Below are positions 56,906-64,000 of a stretch of DNA of 64,000 nucleotides, piece by piece. Under the pieces are notes generated by a model. That model saw nothing but the letters and a program-made list of their open reading frames with translations. It was not told the origin of the DNA and ran no database searches. The position numbers and the translations under genes are program-made. The stretch spans positions 2,976,001 through 3,040,000 of the forward strand of contig OY729418.1 of NCBI GenBank assembly GCA_963422275.1. The letters run 5' to 3'. Position 1 is the stretch's first letter. Each line of letters begins with the position of its first letter. This DNA comes from G963422275 sp963422275 (lineage in GTDB: Bacteria; Pseudomonadota; Alphaproteobacteria; Rhodobacterales; Rhodobacteraceae).

Positions 56906-56936
56906 CACCTTGCAGGCATCGTAGCCTGCAAGGCGG
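56905..56936 (-). terminator. Hairpin downstream of the TAXI-TRAP operon
   Basis: CCTTGCAGGC (56908-56917), loop ATCGTA, GCCTGCAAGG (56924-56933): a perfect 10-bp stem extendable to 13 with one mismatch. It ends 17 bases after the operon's last stop on the minus strand. There is no T-run, so it could act as a Rho-linked 3' stabiliser rather than an intrinsic terminator. Confidence 0.5.
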
Positions 56937-56950
56937 AAATTGAACGGGAA

Positions 56951-57955
56951 TTATCGGGCTAAACTTCCTTCAGGAATTTCAAGCCCGATTTCCTTGTAAT
57001 AGCGCTCCGCTCCCGGATGGAGGGGCACCCCGCCTTCGCGGACGGCATAATCAAGAGTAACCCGACCAAGCCACGGGGCCGAGTCCCGCATTTCTGCGAC
57101 ACCTTCCCAGAATGACTTCGTTACTTCGTAAATTGTGTCATCGTCCATGTCCACGCGGGTTACCACTCCGACAACGGCGCCTAGAGTGTAAACATCTTCG
57201 GGGTTTGCAACCTTTTCACCGTAAATTCCGGCGGGAATGACATCGAGCGAGCGGCCTCTCGCCGTTGTCGGCTTCAGTTGCTCTTCGGTCTGTGCCTCCA
57301 CCTCGGCCTTGGTCGGTCCGAGAATCCGAAGTGTCGACGTGGCGGCGAGTTGCTCAACCTGCGGGAAGGGGGCGATCCCACCGTTGATGTAAACGTCAAC
57401 CTGCCTGTCTTGAAACGCCTGCAGGGCGGACGACCACGATGCCTTGAAATTCTCGAAGTCTTCGCCGGGTTTCATCCCGGTTTGCGCTTCGATCCATTGA
57501 GCGGCAGCATTCCAAGCACCTCCGCCCGGCGGCCCCAAGAACACCTTCTTGTCGCGGATGTCCTCAAGTGTGTGCATGCCATCGGATGCATACGTAAGCA
57601 CATGGTAGGCCCCGTAGGGAAACCAGTAGACCAGCCGCACATTCTTGGACAGTTCGGGGGCCTTGTCAAGTTTGGCATACATCGCTCTCTGAGTTTGCAT
57701 CAGCCAGAAGACTGTTGGCGACGTCATGCACAATTCCAGGTTTCCCTCCGCCATGTCGATGATGTGCTTCGTCGCGGCGCCAGTCGCATCGACGGTTATA
57801 TCGTGGTCAGATCGCTGGTTGACTATTGTAGCCATTGTGGACATCGTCAGGTATGCGGACGTGCCTGGCGCTATCGTCGCCATTTTGAGATCCGCCGCCT
57901 GCGCGCCCGACGCGCCAAGCACCGCGCAAATGGCCGAGGCTTTCCAGTAATTCAT
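56951..57955 (-). CDS. TAXI-family TRAP transporter solute-binding protein
   Basis: A 334-residue periplasmic protein with signal peptide YWKASAICAVLGASGAQA. Family motifs: MATIAPGTSAYLTMSTMATI (replacing the usual TGGxxGxYY), KKVFLGPPGGGAWNAA and VYTLGAVVGVVTRVD. ATG 57955 overlaps the permease stop by 4 bases; the open frame continues upstream only as a shadow of the permease gene. Transport likely of an organic acid or amino acid, ligand unknown. Confidence 0.87.
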   Translation of the reverse strand: MNYWKASAICAVLGASGAQAADLKMATIAPGTSAYLTMSTMATIVNQRSDHDITVDATGAATKHIIDMAEGNLELCMTSPTVFWLMQTQRAMYAKLDKAPELSKNVRLVYWFPYGAYHVLTYASDGMHTLEDIRDKKVFLGPPGGGAWNAAAQWIEAQTGMKPGEDFENFKASWSSALQAFQDRQVDVYINGGIAPFPQVEQLAATSTLRILGPTKAEVEAQTEEQLKPTTARGRSLDVIPAGIYGEKVANPEDVYTLGAVVGVVTRVDMDDDTIYEVTKSFWEGVAEMRDSAPWLGRVTLDYAVREGGVPLHPGAERYYKEIGLEIPEGSLAR

Positions 57956-59820
57956 TCGCTTTCCTCTCTGCTTGTAATTTTGACGGGTGTTCCTGTTCTT
58001 GCGTGAATGCCTGTCAATATGCAGGCTACAATCAAGCCAACGATAGATATTTCGTAGGCGGGGTGCAATGCGGCAATTCCCGCAGCGAGACGCAACCCGG
58101 CATCCCATATGGGAATTGTGCGGGACTGGAACCGCCCCAGGCCGCTGGCAATCATCCATGTCGAGGCGGCAAACACTATGAGCGCGTAAATGAGGCCAAA
58201 GGTCGAAAAGCCCTCGATTATGAGTATATCGGGGCGATTCACGAACAGGAAGGGAATTATGAACCCCGCAATCGAGAGACGGAGTGCGGTGATGCCGGTT
58301 TCCATGGGTTTCGATCCCGCGATCGGCGCAGCGGCAAACGCCGCAAGAGCGACAGGCGGCGTGACAACGCTTAGCACGCCGAAATACAGCATGAAGAGGT
58401 GAGCGGCGATGGTAGGAACACCGAGCTGCTCGAGCGCAGGTCCCATGACAATCGCCACGATGAGGTAGGCTGGCGCAGAAGGCACCCCCATTCCCATCAC
58501 GAGGCACCCCATCATGACCAGCAGCAATGAAAGAAACTGGGATGACCCAGAAACCAAAAGGATGGCCTGCGCAAATTTCAACCCGATTCCGGTCATGTTG
58601 ATCACGCCGATGACGAAACCGATCGCGGCCACAATGACCATCAACTGAGCCGAGGTGCGCCCTGCCGACACAAGCGCCTCCCACCATTTTCGAGGGTGAC
58701 GGAATTCGGGAAACAGCATCAAGCAGAGCAGCATCGCGGAACCCAGGGCATAGAAGCCGGCGAATTGGGCCGTGCGCCCTGATACGAGCAAGGCGACGAT
58801 GACGACCAAAGGGATGAAAAAGGCGAGGCTCTGAATCCAGTCATGAACAGTAATGTTTTCCCGCTCCTCCGGCGGAGTCTTCGCGATGCCCAAGCGACGC
58901 GCTTCCACCGAAACAACCATGAAGAGCGATGCATAGTACATTATCGCTGGAATGGTCGCGGCCACCACGATTGAAAGATAGGGGATGTTCGTGACGTCGG
59001 CCATAAGGAAGGCGACCACTCCCATGACAGGCGGCATGATTTGTCCACCTGTCGAAGCGGCGGCCTCTACCGCCCCAGCGAAGCGTGGCTGGAATCCGGC
59101 CCGCTTGATGATGGGGATCGTGAAGACCCCGGTCGACACGACGTTTGCGACGGCTGCTCCCGACATCGTTCCGAACAGCGCTGAGCCGACAATGGACGCA
59201 TGCGCTGGACCCCCGATGAGGCGCGAAGTGGCCGCGAACGCCATTTTGAGCAATACCGCACCGGCGCCGCTCGTTTGCAGCACGGCGCCGAACACGATGA
59301 AAACGAGCACGATTCGCCCAACAACTTCAACCGGACGGCCATAGACGCCATCTGTCGAGTACCAAAGATTCTCCGATACCCTTGTCCAAACCTCGCCAGC
59401 GCCGAGGGTAACGTATGTTGCACAGGCGATGTAGACCAAAAGCATCGGAAGCCCGAAACTTCGCCAAGTCATGTACCCGATCAAGGCAAACGCAATCCAT
59501 CCAAGAATGAGCTGGCTACGGGTGATTTCGATAAAGAACGCCTCTTGCTCCAGCATGATTCCGAGCCAGACCCAACTGAGCCACAGGAACAGCGCGGCGA
59601 GGGCGATGTGAACAAGCTTGGGAATCAAGCGAGGATGCGAGAGCCGGAAAAGCGCGACCGTCATTCCAAGCGCGACTGTCAGGCCCGAGAACCAGGCATT
59701 GTCGAATACGCCGAAGCCGGCGGTGTAAACCGCTAGCACGGCGAGCGAGACAGCAAGGACATCCGATATTGCATTCAAAACATTTGACAATCCTATGTCA
59801 CCGAGGTGCAAGCGGCTCAT
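57952..59820 (-). CDS. TRAP transporter fused permease (4TM + 12TM, TAXI type)
   Basis: A 622-residue membrane protein combining the small and large TRAP permeases, as usual for TAXI systems. The N-terminal part has four helices (VLNAISDVLAVSLAVLAVYT onwards). The large subunit has AAVANVVSTGVFTIPIIKRA, EAAASTGGQIMPPVMGVVAF, MGCLVMGMGVPSAPAYLIVA and PVALAAFAAAPIAGSKPMET. ATG 59820 has GGAT eight bases upstream. It uses a sodium gradient for uptake. Confidence 0.93.
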   Translation of the reverse strand: MSRLHLGDIGLSNVLNAISDVLAVSLAVLAVYTAGFGVFDNAWFSGLTVALGMTVALFRLSHPRLIPKLVHIALAALFLWLSWVWLGIMLEQEAFFIEITRSQLILGWIAFALIGYMTWRSFGLPMLLVYIACATYVTLGAGEVWTRVSENLWYSTDGVYGRPVEVVGRIVLVFIVFGAVLQTSGAGAVLLKMAFAATSRLIGGPAHASIVGSALFGTMSGAAVANVVSTGVFTIPIIKRAGFQPRFAGAVEAAASTGGQIMPPVMGVVAFLMADVTNIPYLSIVVAATIPAIMYYASLFMVVSVEARRLGIAKTPPEERENITVHDWIQSLAFFIPLVVIVALLVSGRTAQFAGFYALGSAMLLCLMLFPEFRHPRKWWEALVSAGRTSAQLMVIVAAIGFVIGVINMTGIGLKFAQAILLVSGSSQFLSLLLVMMGCLVMGMGVPSAPAYLIVAIVMGPALEQLGVPTIAAHLFMLYFGVLSVVTPPVALAAFAAAPIAGSKPMETGITALRLSIAGFIIPFLFVNRPDILIIEGFSTFGLIYALIVFAASTWMIASGLGRFQSRTIPIWDAGLRLAAGIAALHPAYEISIVGLIVACILTGIHARTGTPVKITSREESE

Positions 59821-60300
59821 AAATTTTGATCCAGTAGCGACAATGGCGATTACCTATCGTTTCCGTCAGCGGATTGCCAACGCTTGCGCCATCAACCCAA
59901 TGCAGCGAACCCTGATTGGAAGCAGGGAGGCGAGGGTGTATTCTGGATGCCGCACAAGCTGACGCATAACCATTGTATTCGTAACCAGGGCATGTTGTAA
60001 CGCGTGGCGAAAATTACGGTACGCAAAGACTATGGAGCATGAACATTCGGTGGATTCCGGCATTTGGAGCGGTTCAACCGAGCTGTCCGCCGGTGCCTTG
60101 GCCTTGCTCAGTCCAACTTGAATGCATTTGCAGACCATGCAGCCCGAACGGCAATCTGTTCAAGAAAGAGGCAGGTCGGTCTAATTCGTCTAGGTTGGAT
60201 CTTGAGCATAATACATTTTCGCCTCGGACGAGCGATACGAACAGGGAATCCTTGAGTCCACACCCAAGGGTCTTTCAGTGCGTTATCTGAAGCTCAGTTG
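59821..60300. other. Intergenic region between cobQ and the TRAP operon
   Basis: A 480-base stretch with only short overlapping frames and no recognised motif. It should hold the TRAP promoter (minus strand) and the end of the cob transcript; neither could be located with confidence. Confidence 0.35.
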
Positions 60301-61779
60301 CTATATCTCTATCTTGGCGGTTAGCTTGAACATCGTTTGCAAGTCGAGATGCGTTTCCAGATGGTCCGCTAGTGAATCCAAGATGTTATCGATCTTGGAC
60401 TCGTAGTTCATCGAGGTTGCCGAAAAGCCCAAGCTTGCCAGGAATCGAGAGCGAAATCGATCCGAACTGAGCAGGCCGTGCAAGTATGTGCCGACAACGC
60501 GCCCGTCGGGGGAAACGGCCCCGTCGTTCTGGAGCGAACCGTCCCTCACCACGGTGGCAAATGATCTGCGCCGATCAGGACCGTCGGTTCTTCCCATGTG
60601 GATCTCATAGGCCTCAAAATCATTGTCTTCTGATCCGTTGCACCTGACGCGAGTCTTGACGACTGTTTTTTCTGGCAGCATGGTAGTGTCGACGCGCAGC
60701 AGCCCCAGTCCGTCCGAGGTTCCTGGCGGGCCGTCCACCCCGTCTGGATCATCGATGGATCGACCGAGCATTTGGTATCCGCCGCAGATTCCCAGCACGC
60801 TTCCCCCCCGACGGACATGCGCATGGATATCGACATCCCATCCCTGCTTGCGAATGAAGTCCAAGTCGTTGCGCGTCGACTTGGACCCGGGAATGATGAC
60901 CAGATCGACCTCCGCAGGCAGCGCATCCTGAGGCTTCAGCATTTTCAGGGATATCTGCGGATCGAGGCGCAACGGATCCAGATCATCAAAGTTCGAGATT
61001 CGTGGGAGGGACAGACAAGCAACCTTGATTGCGCTATCACTCCTCTCGCCTTCAGTCATGGCCAGCGTGTCCTCCGCAGGCAGCGCTGTGGCTTGGTCAA
61101 ACCAAGGGAGGATTCCCAGCCCTTGCCATCCCGTCATTCGCTTGATTGTCTCGTATCCGTCCTTGAACAATCCAATGTCGCCGCGAAACTTGTTGATCAC
61201 GAAGCCTTGAACCATTGAGGCGTCTCCTTGGTCCAGCACCGCCTTTGTGCCAACCATCTGCGCTATCACTCCGCCCCGGTCAATGTCGCCGACAAGGATG
61301 ACCGGAACGCCAGAGGATCTAGCAAAGCCCATGTTGGCGATGTCCCCGCGCCGAAGGTTGGTCTCGGCCGGGCTTCCTGCTCCCTCCGCGATAACAAGGT
61401 CGGCTTCGGAGCAAAGATTTTCGAAACTCTGGATAACCGTGCCGACAAGTTCGAGTTTCAGCGAGTTGTATTGCCCGGCCCGAACTGACTTGAACCGTTT
61501 ACCCCTAACGACAATCTGCGACCCGCTTTCGGATTCAGGCTTGAGAAGAACGGGATTCATATCGATGGTCGCTCCGGTTCTGCATGCACGAGCCTGCAGC
61601 GCCTGCGCGCGTCCCACCTCTCCACCGTCAGCGGTGACAGCGGAGTTGTTCGACATGTTTTGCGGCTTGAACGGTCTGACGCGCATGCCTCTCCGGGTGA
61701 ATGCCCGGCACAGGCCGGCGACGAGCACTGACTTGCCGACGTTGGAACCCGTTCCTTGAATCATTATCGATCGAGCCAT
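60301..61779 (-). CDS. cobQ: Cobyric acid synthase CobQ
   Basis: A 492-residue amidotransferase that adds four amide groups to adenosylcobyrinic a,c-diamide. The N-terminal ATPase has IMIQGTGSNVGKSVLVAGL and KPQNMSNNSAVTADGGEVGR. The C-terminal GATase1 has VLGICGGYQMLGRSIDDP (Cys nucleophile) and GTYLHGLLSSDRFR (His). It lies 33 bases after cobO in the cobN-cobO-cobQ order. Confidence 0.95.
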   Translation of the reverse strand: MARSIMIQGTGSNVGKSVLVAGLCRAFTRRGMRVRPFKPQNMSNNSAVTADGGEVGRAQALQARACRTGATIDMNPVLLKPESESGSQIVVRGKRFKSVRAGQYNSLKLELVGTVIQSFENLCSEADLVIAEGAGSPAETNLRRGDIANMGFARSSGVPVILVGDIDRGGVIAQMVGTKAVLDQGDASMVQGFVINKFRGDIGLFKDGYETIKRMTGWQGLGILPWFDQATALPAEDTLAMTEGERSDSAIKVACLSLPRISNFDDLDPLRLDPQISLKMLKPQDALPAEVDLVIIPGSKSTRNDLDFIRKQGWDVDIHAHVRRGGSVLGICGGYQMLGRSIDDPDGVDGPPGTSDGLGLLRVDTTMLPEKTVVKTRVRCNGSEDNDFEAYEIHMGRTDGPDRRRSFATVVRDGSLQNDGAVSPDGRVVGTYLHGLLSSDRFRSRFLASLGFSATSMNYESKIDNILDSLADHLETHLDLQTMFKLTAKIEI

Positions 61780-61812
61780 TGCCGACTCCGTCAGAGCGCT
61801 GCGGCCTGAACG

Positions 61813-62421
61813 TCAGAACTCGACGCCGGGTTGCGCCTTGATACCTGACCTGAAAGGATGCTTGAGCAACGTCATTTCCGTGGCCAAGTCAGCAATTTCA
61901 AGAATCGCTTCGCTCGCGTTGCGGCCGGTCAGGACGACATGGGTGGCGGCGGGCTTTTCCGCCAGAAGGAAATCGCAAACTTCCGCTGGATCAAGGTACT
62001 TGTACCGAATCGCGATGTTGATTTCATCCAGCAGCACCATTCGGTTTGCCGGATTCCGGATCAGGTCCTTTGCGAGTGTCCATGCGGCACGGGCCATTTC
62101 GATATCCCGGTCGCGGTCTTGAGTTTCCCACGTGAATCCTTCACCCATCGTGTGAAACTCGCAGACATCGGCGAATTTGCCGATGATCAGGTCGCGCTCG
62201 CCCGTGCTCATTCCGCCCTTGATGAATTGCACGACCGCACATCGCATTTCGTGTGCGATGCAGCGGAATATCATCCCAAAGGCGGCGGACGATTTCCCCT
62301 TTCCCTTTCCAGTGTGGACAATTATCAGGCCTCTCTCGCCGGTTTTGGTCGCCATGATCTTGTCGCGGGCGGCCTTTATCTTCTTCATCTTCTGCTTGTG
62401 GCGTTGCGGATCAGGCGCCAT
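61813..62421 (-). CDS. cobO: Corrinoid adenosyltransferase CobO (BtuR/CobA type)
   Basis: A 202-residue enzyme that adenosylates corrinoids. P-loop: GLIIVHTGKGKGKSSAAFGM. Other motifs are AVVQFIKGGMSTGERDL, GEGFTWETQDRDRDIE, MVLLDEINIAIRYKYLD and VLTGRNASEAILEIADLATE. Full length. Its start overlaps the cobN stop by 11 bases. Confidence 0.95.
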   Translation of the reverse strand: MAPDPQRHKQKMKKIKAARDKIMATKTGERGLIIVHTGKGKGKSSAAFGMIFRCIAHEMRCAVVQFIKGGMSTGERDLIIGKFADVCEFHTMGEGFTWETQDRDRDIEMARAAWTLAKDLIRNPANRMVLLDEINIAIRYKYLDPAEVCDFLLAEKPAATHVVLTGRNASEAILEIADLATEMTLLKHPFRSGIKAQPGVEF

Positions 62422-64000
62422 CGCGCATTACCTCCTGTTTGTGCCCCGTCTTTCGGCTGGCCAAATTGGCGAGTTCGGAGCGAGTTGAGTTTCGGTGTGG
62501 CTGCCACAGACCGCGGTCGATCGCCTCCAGAAGCCGGTCGGCCATTTCGTGCAAGGCGGCAGGATTGCTGTCCTCAACGAACTCTCTGGTCTCGTCATCG
62601 TCCAGATAGGCTGAATAAACAAGATCGAAATGATGGGATTTCACGGCACCAGTGGTTGCAGCGAAGGCAAACATGTAATCCACAGTCGCCGCGAGCTCGA
62701 AAGCCCCTTTGTATCCGTGCCGTTTCATTCCGTTAATCCATTTCGGGTTTACGGCGCGCGAGCGCACGACCCGACCAATTTCCTCTTCGAGAGTCCGAAT
62801 TGCCGGACGCTCCGGTCGGGAATGGTCGTTGTGGAACATCACCGGACGGGTGCCTTTCAACGTTTCCACTGCAGCCGCCATCCCTCCTTCGAACTGGTAG
62901 TAATCGTCGCTGTCGAGGAGGTCGTGCTCGCGGTTGTCCTGGTTCTGCACTATCGCATCGATTCCCGACAGGCGGCTCGTGAACGCGGTTTCCGCCATTT
63001 CACCGTCAGCTCCGCTTCCATAGGCGTACTGTCCCCAGCTGACATAAACCTCGCCGAGCTCGTCCCGGCTTTCCCAGAGTTTCTCGTCAATCATTGCCTG
63101 AAGTCCGGCGCCGTATGCACCCGGTTTGGAACCGAACACGCGAAAGCCGGCCTTCCGGGTTCCCATGTGTTCCGAGTCCGCCCGAAAGCTTGTTGCCGCC
63201 GGGTTTGCTGCTTCAGGTTCATCGAGTTCCATAACGGCCCTCGCCGCGCTCGACACCAAATCTATCTGGGCGGGAAAGGCATCGCGAAAGAAACCGGAGA
63301 CCCGCAAGGTCACATCAACGCGAGGTCTTCCAAGCACGGAATGGGGCAAGATCTCGAATCCTGTCACCCTTCCGCTCGAATCGTCCCACATGGGTCGGGT
63401 GCCCATCAATGCCAAGACCTGCGCAATGTCATCCCCGCCAGTTCGCATGTTGGATGTGCCCCATGCAGTGATTGCCATCCGGCGCGGCCAGTCACCATTT
63501 TCCTGGGCGTAGCGCTCCACGAGCAGGGAGGCTGACTTCCAGCCCAGTTCCCATGCAGTTCGGGTTGGGAGCGACCTGCTGTCAATCGAGTAGAAGTTTC
63601 TTCCTGTCGGGAGGACGTCGAGCCTGCCCCTTGTCGGCGCGCCGGATGGTCCTGGCGGAACGAACTGTCCGTTCAACGCCTGAAGAAGGCCGGCAATTTC
63701 GCCCGAACCGCAATTTCTCACGTTCAGCCTTATTTCAGTTTGGATCTTGTCAAGGACGGACTGCGAACATTTGCCCGGAGCCTGAATCTTTCCCTCGATC
63801 AAGATACAGGCTAGCGCTTCAAGTCTTTCAACAGTGTCTCCGGCGGTGCGCCATTTGTCGTCGCAGGCTGACTGCAATGCGGAAGGTTTCCTGTTGTGCC
63901 AAGGCTTGGCCATGTCGCAATCCAGCGGATCGAAATCATCGCCGAGTTTCAGATCGACGGCGAGAGCTCTCGTGAGCGAAGCGTTGCCGCCTTCGCCATC
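62411..64000 (-). CDS. cobN: Cobaltochelatase subunit CobN, C-terminal part (runs off the window)
   Basis: The frame is open from the window edge: 529 residues of a protein normally near 1100-1280. It shows the CobN end: PPGPSGAPTRGRLDVLPTGR, NFYSIDSRSLPTRTAWELG, ITAWGTSNMRTGGDDIAQVL, EVYVSWGQYAYGSGADG and RAVNPKWINGMKRHGYKGAF. CobN with CobS and CobT inserts cobalt into hydrogenobyrinic a,c-diamide in the aerobic B12 pathway. An internal ATG at 63913 is not the true start. Confidence 0.95.
   Translation of the reverse strand, partial: DGEGGNASLTRALAVDLKLGDDFDPLDCDMAKPWHNRKPSALQSACDDKWRTAGDTVERLEALACILIEGKIQAPGKCSQSVLDKIQTEIRLNVRNCGSGEIAGLLQALNGQFVPPGPSGAPTRGRLDVLPTGRNFYSIDSRSLPTRTAWELGWKSASLLVERYAQENGDWPRRMAITAWGTSNMRTGGDDIAQVLALMGTRPMWDDSSGRVTGFEILPHSVLGRPRVDVTLRVSGFFRDAFPAQIDLVSSAARAVMELDEPEAANPAATSFRADSEHMGTRKAGFRVFGSKPGAYGAGLQAMIDEKLWESRDELGEVYVSWGQYAYGSGADGEMAETAFTSRLSGIDAIVQNQDNREHDLLDSDDYYQFEGGMAAAVETLKGTRPVMFHNDHSRPERPAIRTLEEEIGRVVRSRAVNPKWINGMKRHGYKGAFELAATVDYMFAFAATTGAVKSHHFDLVYSAYLDDDETREFVEDSNPAALHEMADRLLEAIDRGLWQPHRNSTRSELANLASRKTGHKQEVMRDGA

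Noticed and set aside
56951..58687. TRAP binding protein extended to 578 codons
   Set aside because: The extra N-terminal part is an out-of-frame reading of the permease gene; the signal peptide starts at ATG 57955.
1..64000. CRISPR arrays and tRNA genes
   Set aside because: No regularly spaced direct repeats or TTCGAATC-type T-loop with matching acceptor stem were found by eye; a dedicated scan would be needed to exclude a tRNA fully.

Overview
The window looks like an alphaproteobacterial chromosome, probably marine or methylotroph-like. The evidence is a C4-type 5-aminolevulinate synthase (HemA), an aerobic-type cobalamin operon (cobN-cobO-cobQ), N-methylglutamate-pathway genes, TAXI-TRAP and tripartite tricarboxylate (TTT) transporters, and a paired narK / narGHJI operon. 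No tRNA, rRNA or CRISPR array was recognised. All identifications are from reading the sequence; no database search was possible.

Layout. (1) 1-1504: tail of an mgsC/glxD-like FMN glutamate-synthase gene followed by gmaS, the canonical N-methylglutamate synthase / gamma-glutamylmethylamide synthetase pair. (2) 1507-12530: a decayed mobile island. It contains a degenerate IS with perfect 12-bp ends, two IS5-family remnants, an IS1595-family element, an IS630-family element, a broken MobF (TraI-like) relaxase, an intact XRE-ImmA + PIN gene pair, and a broken single-chain SIR2-APAZ-PIWI short Argonaute. Removing the IS1595 element with one copy of its 8-bp target duplication, plus one inserted base, restores a continuous 1093-codon Argonaute frame. 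(3) 12864-21646: an M28-like peptidase divergent from an operon of Asp/Glu-type racemase, oligopeptide-type binding protein, two permeases and two ATPases. The binding protein appears circularly permuted. (4) 21726-30899: an IS5 scrap, then a class I amidotransferase, a GntR-type regulator and a six- to seven-gene operon (FAD oxidase, glutamine-synthetase-like ligase, three glutamate-synthase-like subunits, a 137-aa protein of unknown family, a nitrilase-family amidase). This operon is paralogous to the pathway at the left edge. (5) 31692-36848 (minus): an amidohydrolase relic, TTT transporter tctCBA and a soluble reductive-dehalogenase-like Fe-S protein. (6) 37407-47791: two NarK transporters, narGHJI and a parvulin isomerase. 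(7) 48744-55912: a phosphatase/ADP-ribosylglycohydrolase fusion, amtB with a small membrane protein, a D-2-hydroxyacid dehydrogenase, an SMP-30 lactonase and hemA. (8) 56951-59820: TAXI-TRAP transporter. (9) 60301-64000: cobQ, cobO and the 3' part of cobN, which leaves the window.

The genes outside the island share a theme of nitrogen acquisition: methylated or other amines through gamma-glutamyl intermediates, peptides or D-amino acids, nitrate respiration and ammonium transport with a possible ADP-ribosylation control enzyme. The strongest leads for new biology are the disrupted SIR2-APAZ-Argonaute with its divergent XRE-ImmA/PIN neighbours and a shared operator/promoter region, the permuted binding protein, the second glutamate-synthase-like amine operon, and the phosphatase-DraG fusion beside amtB.
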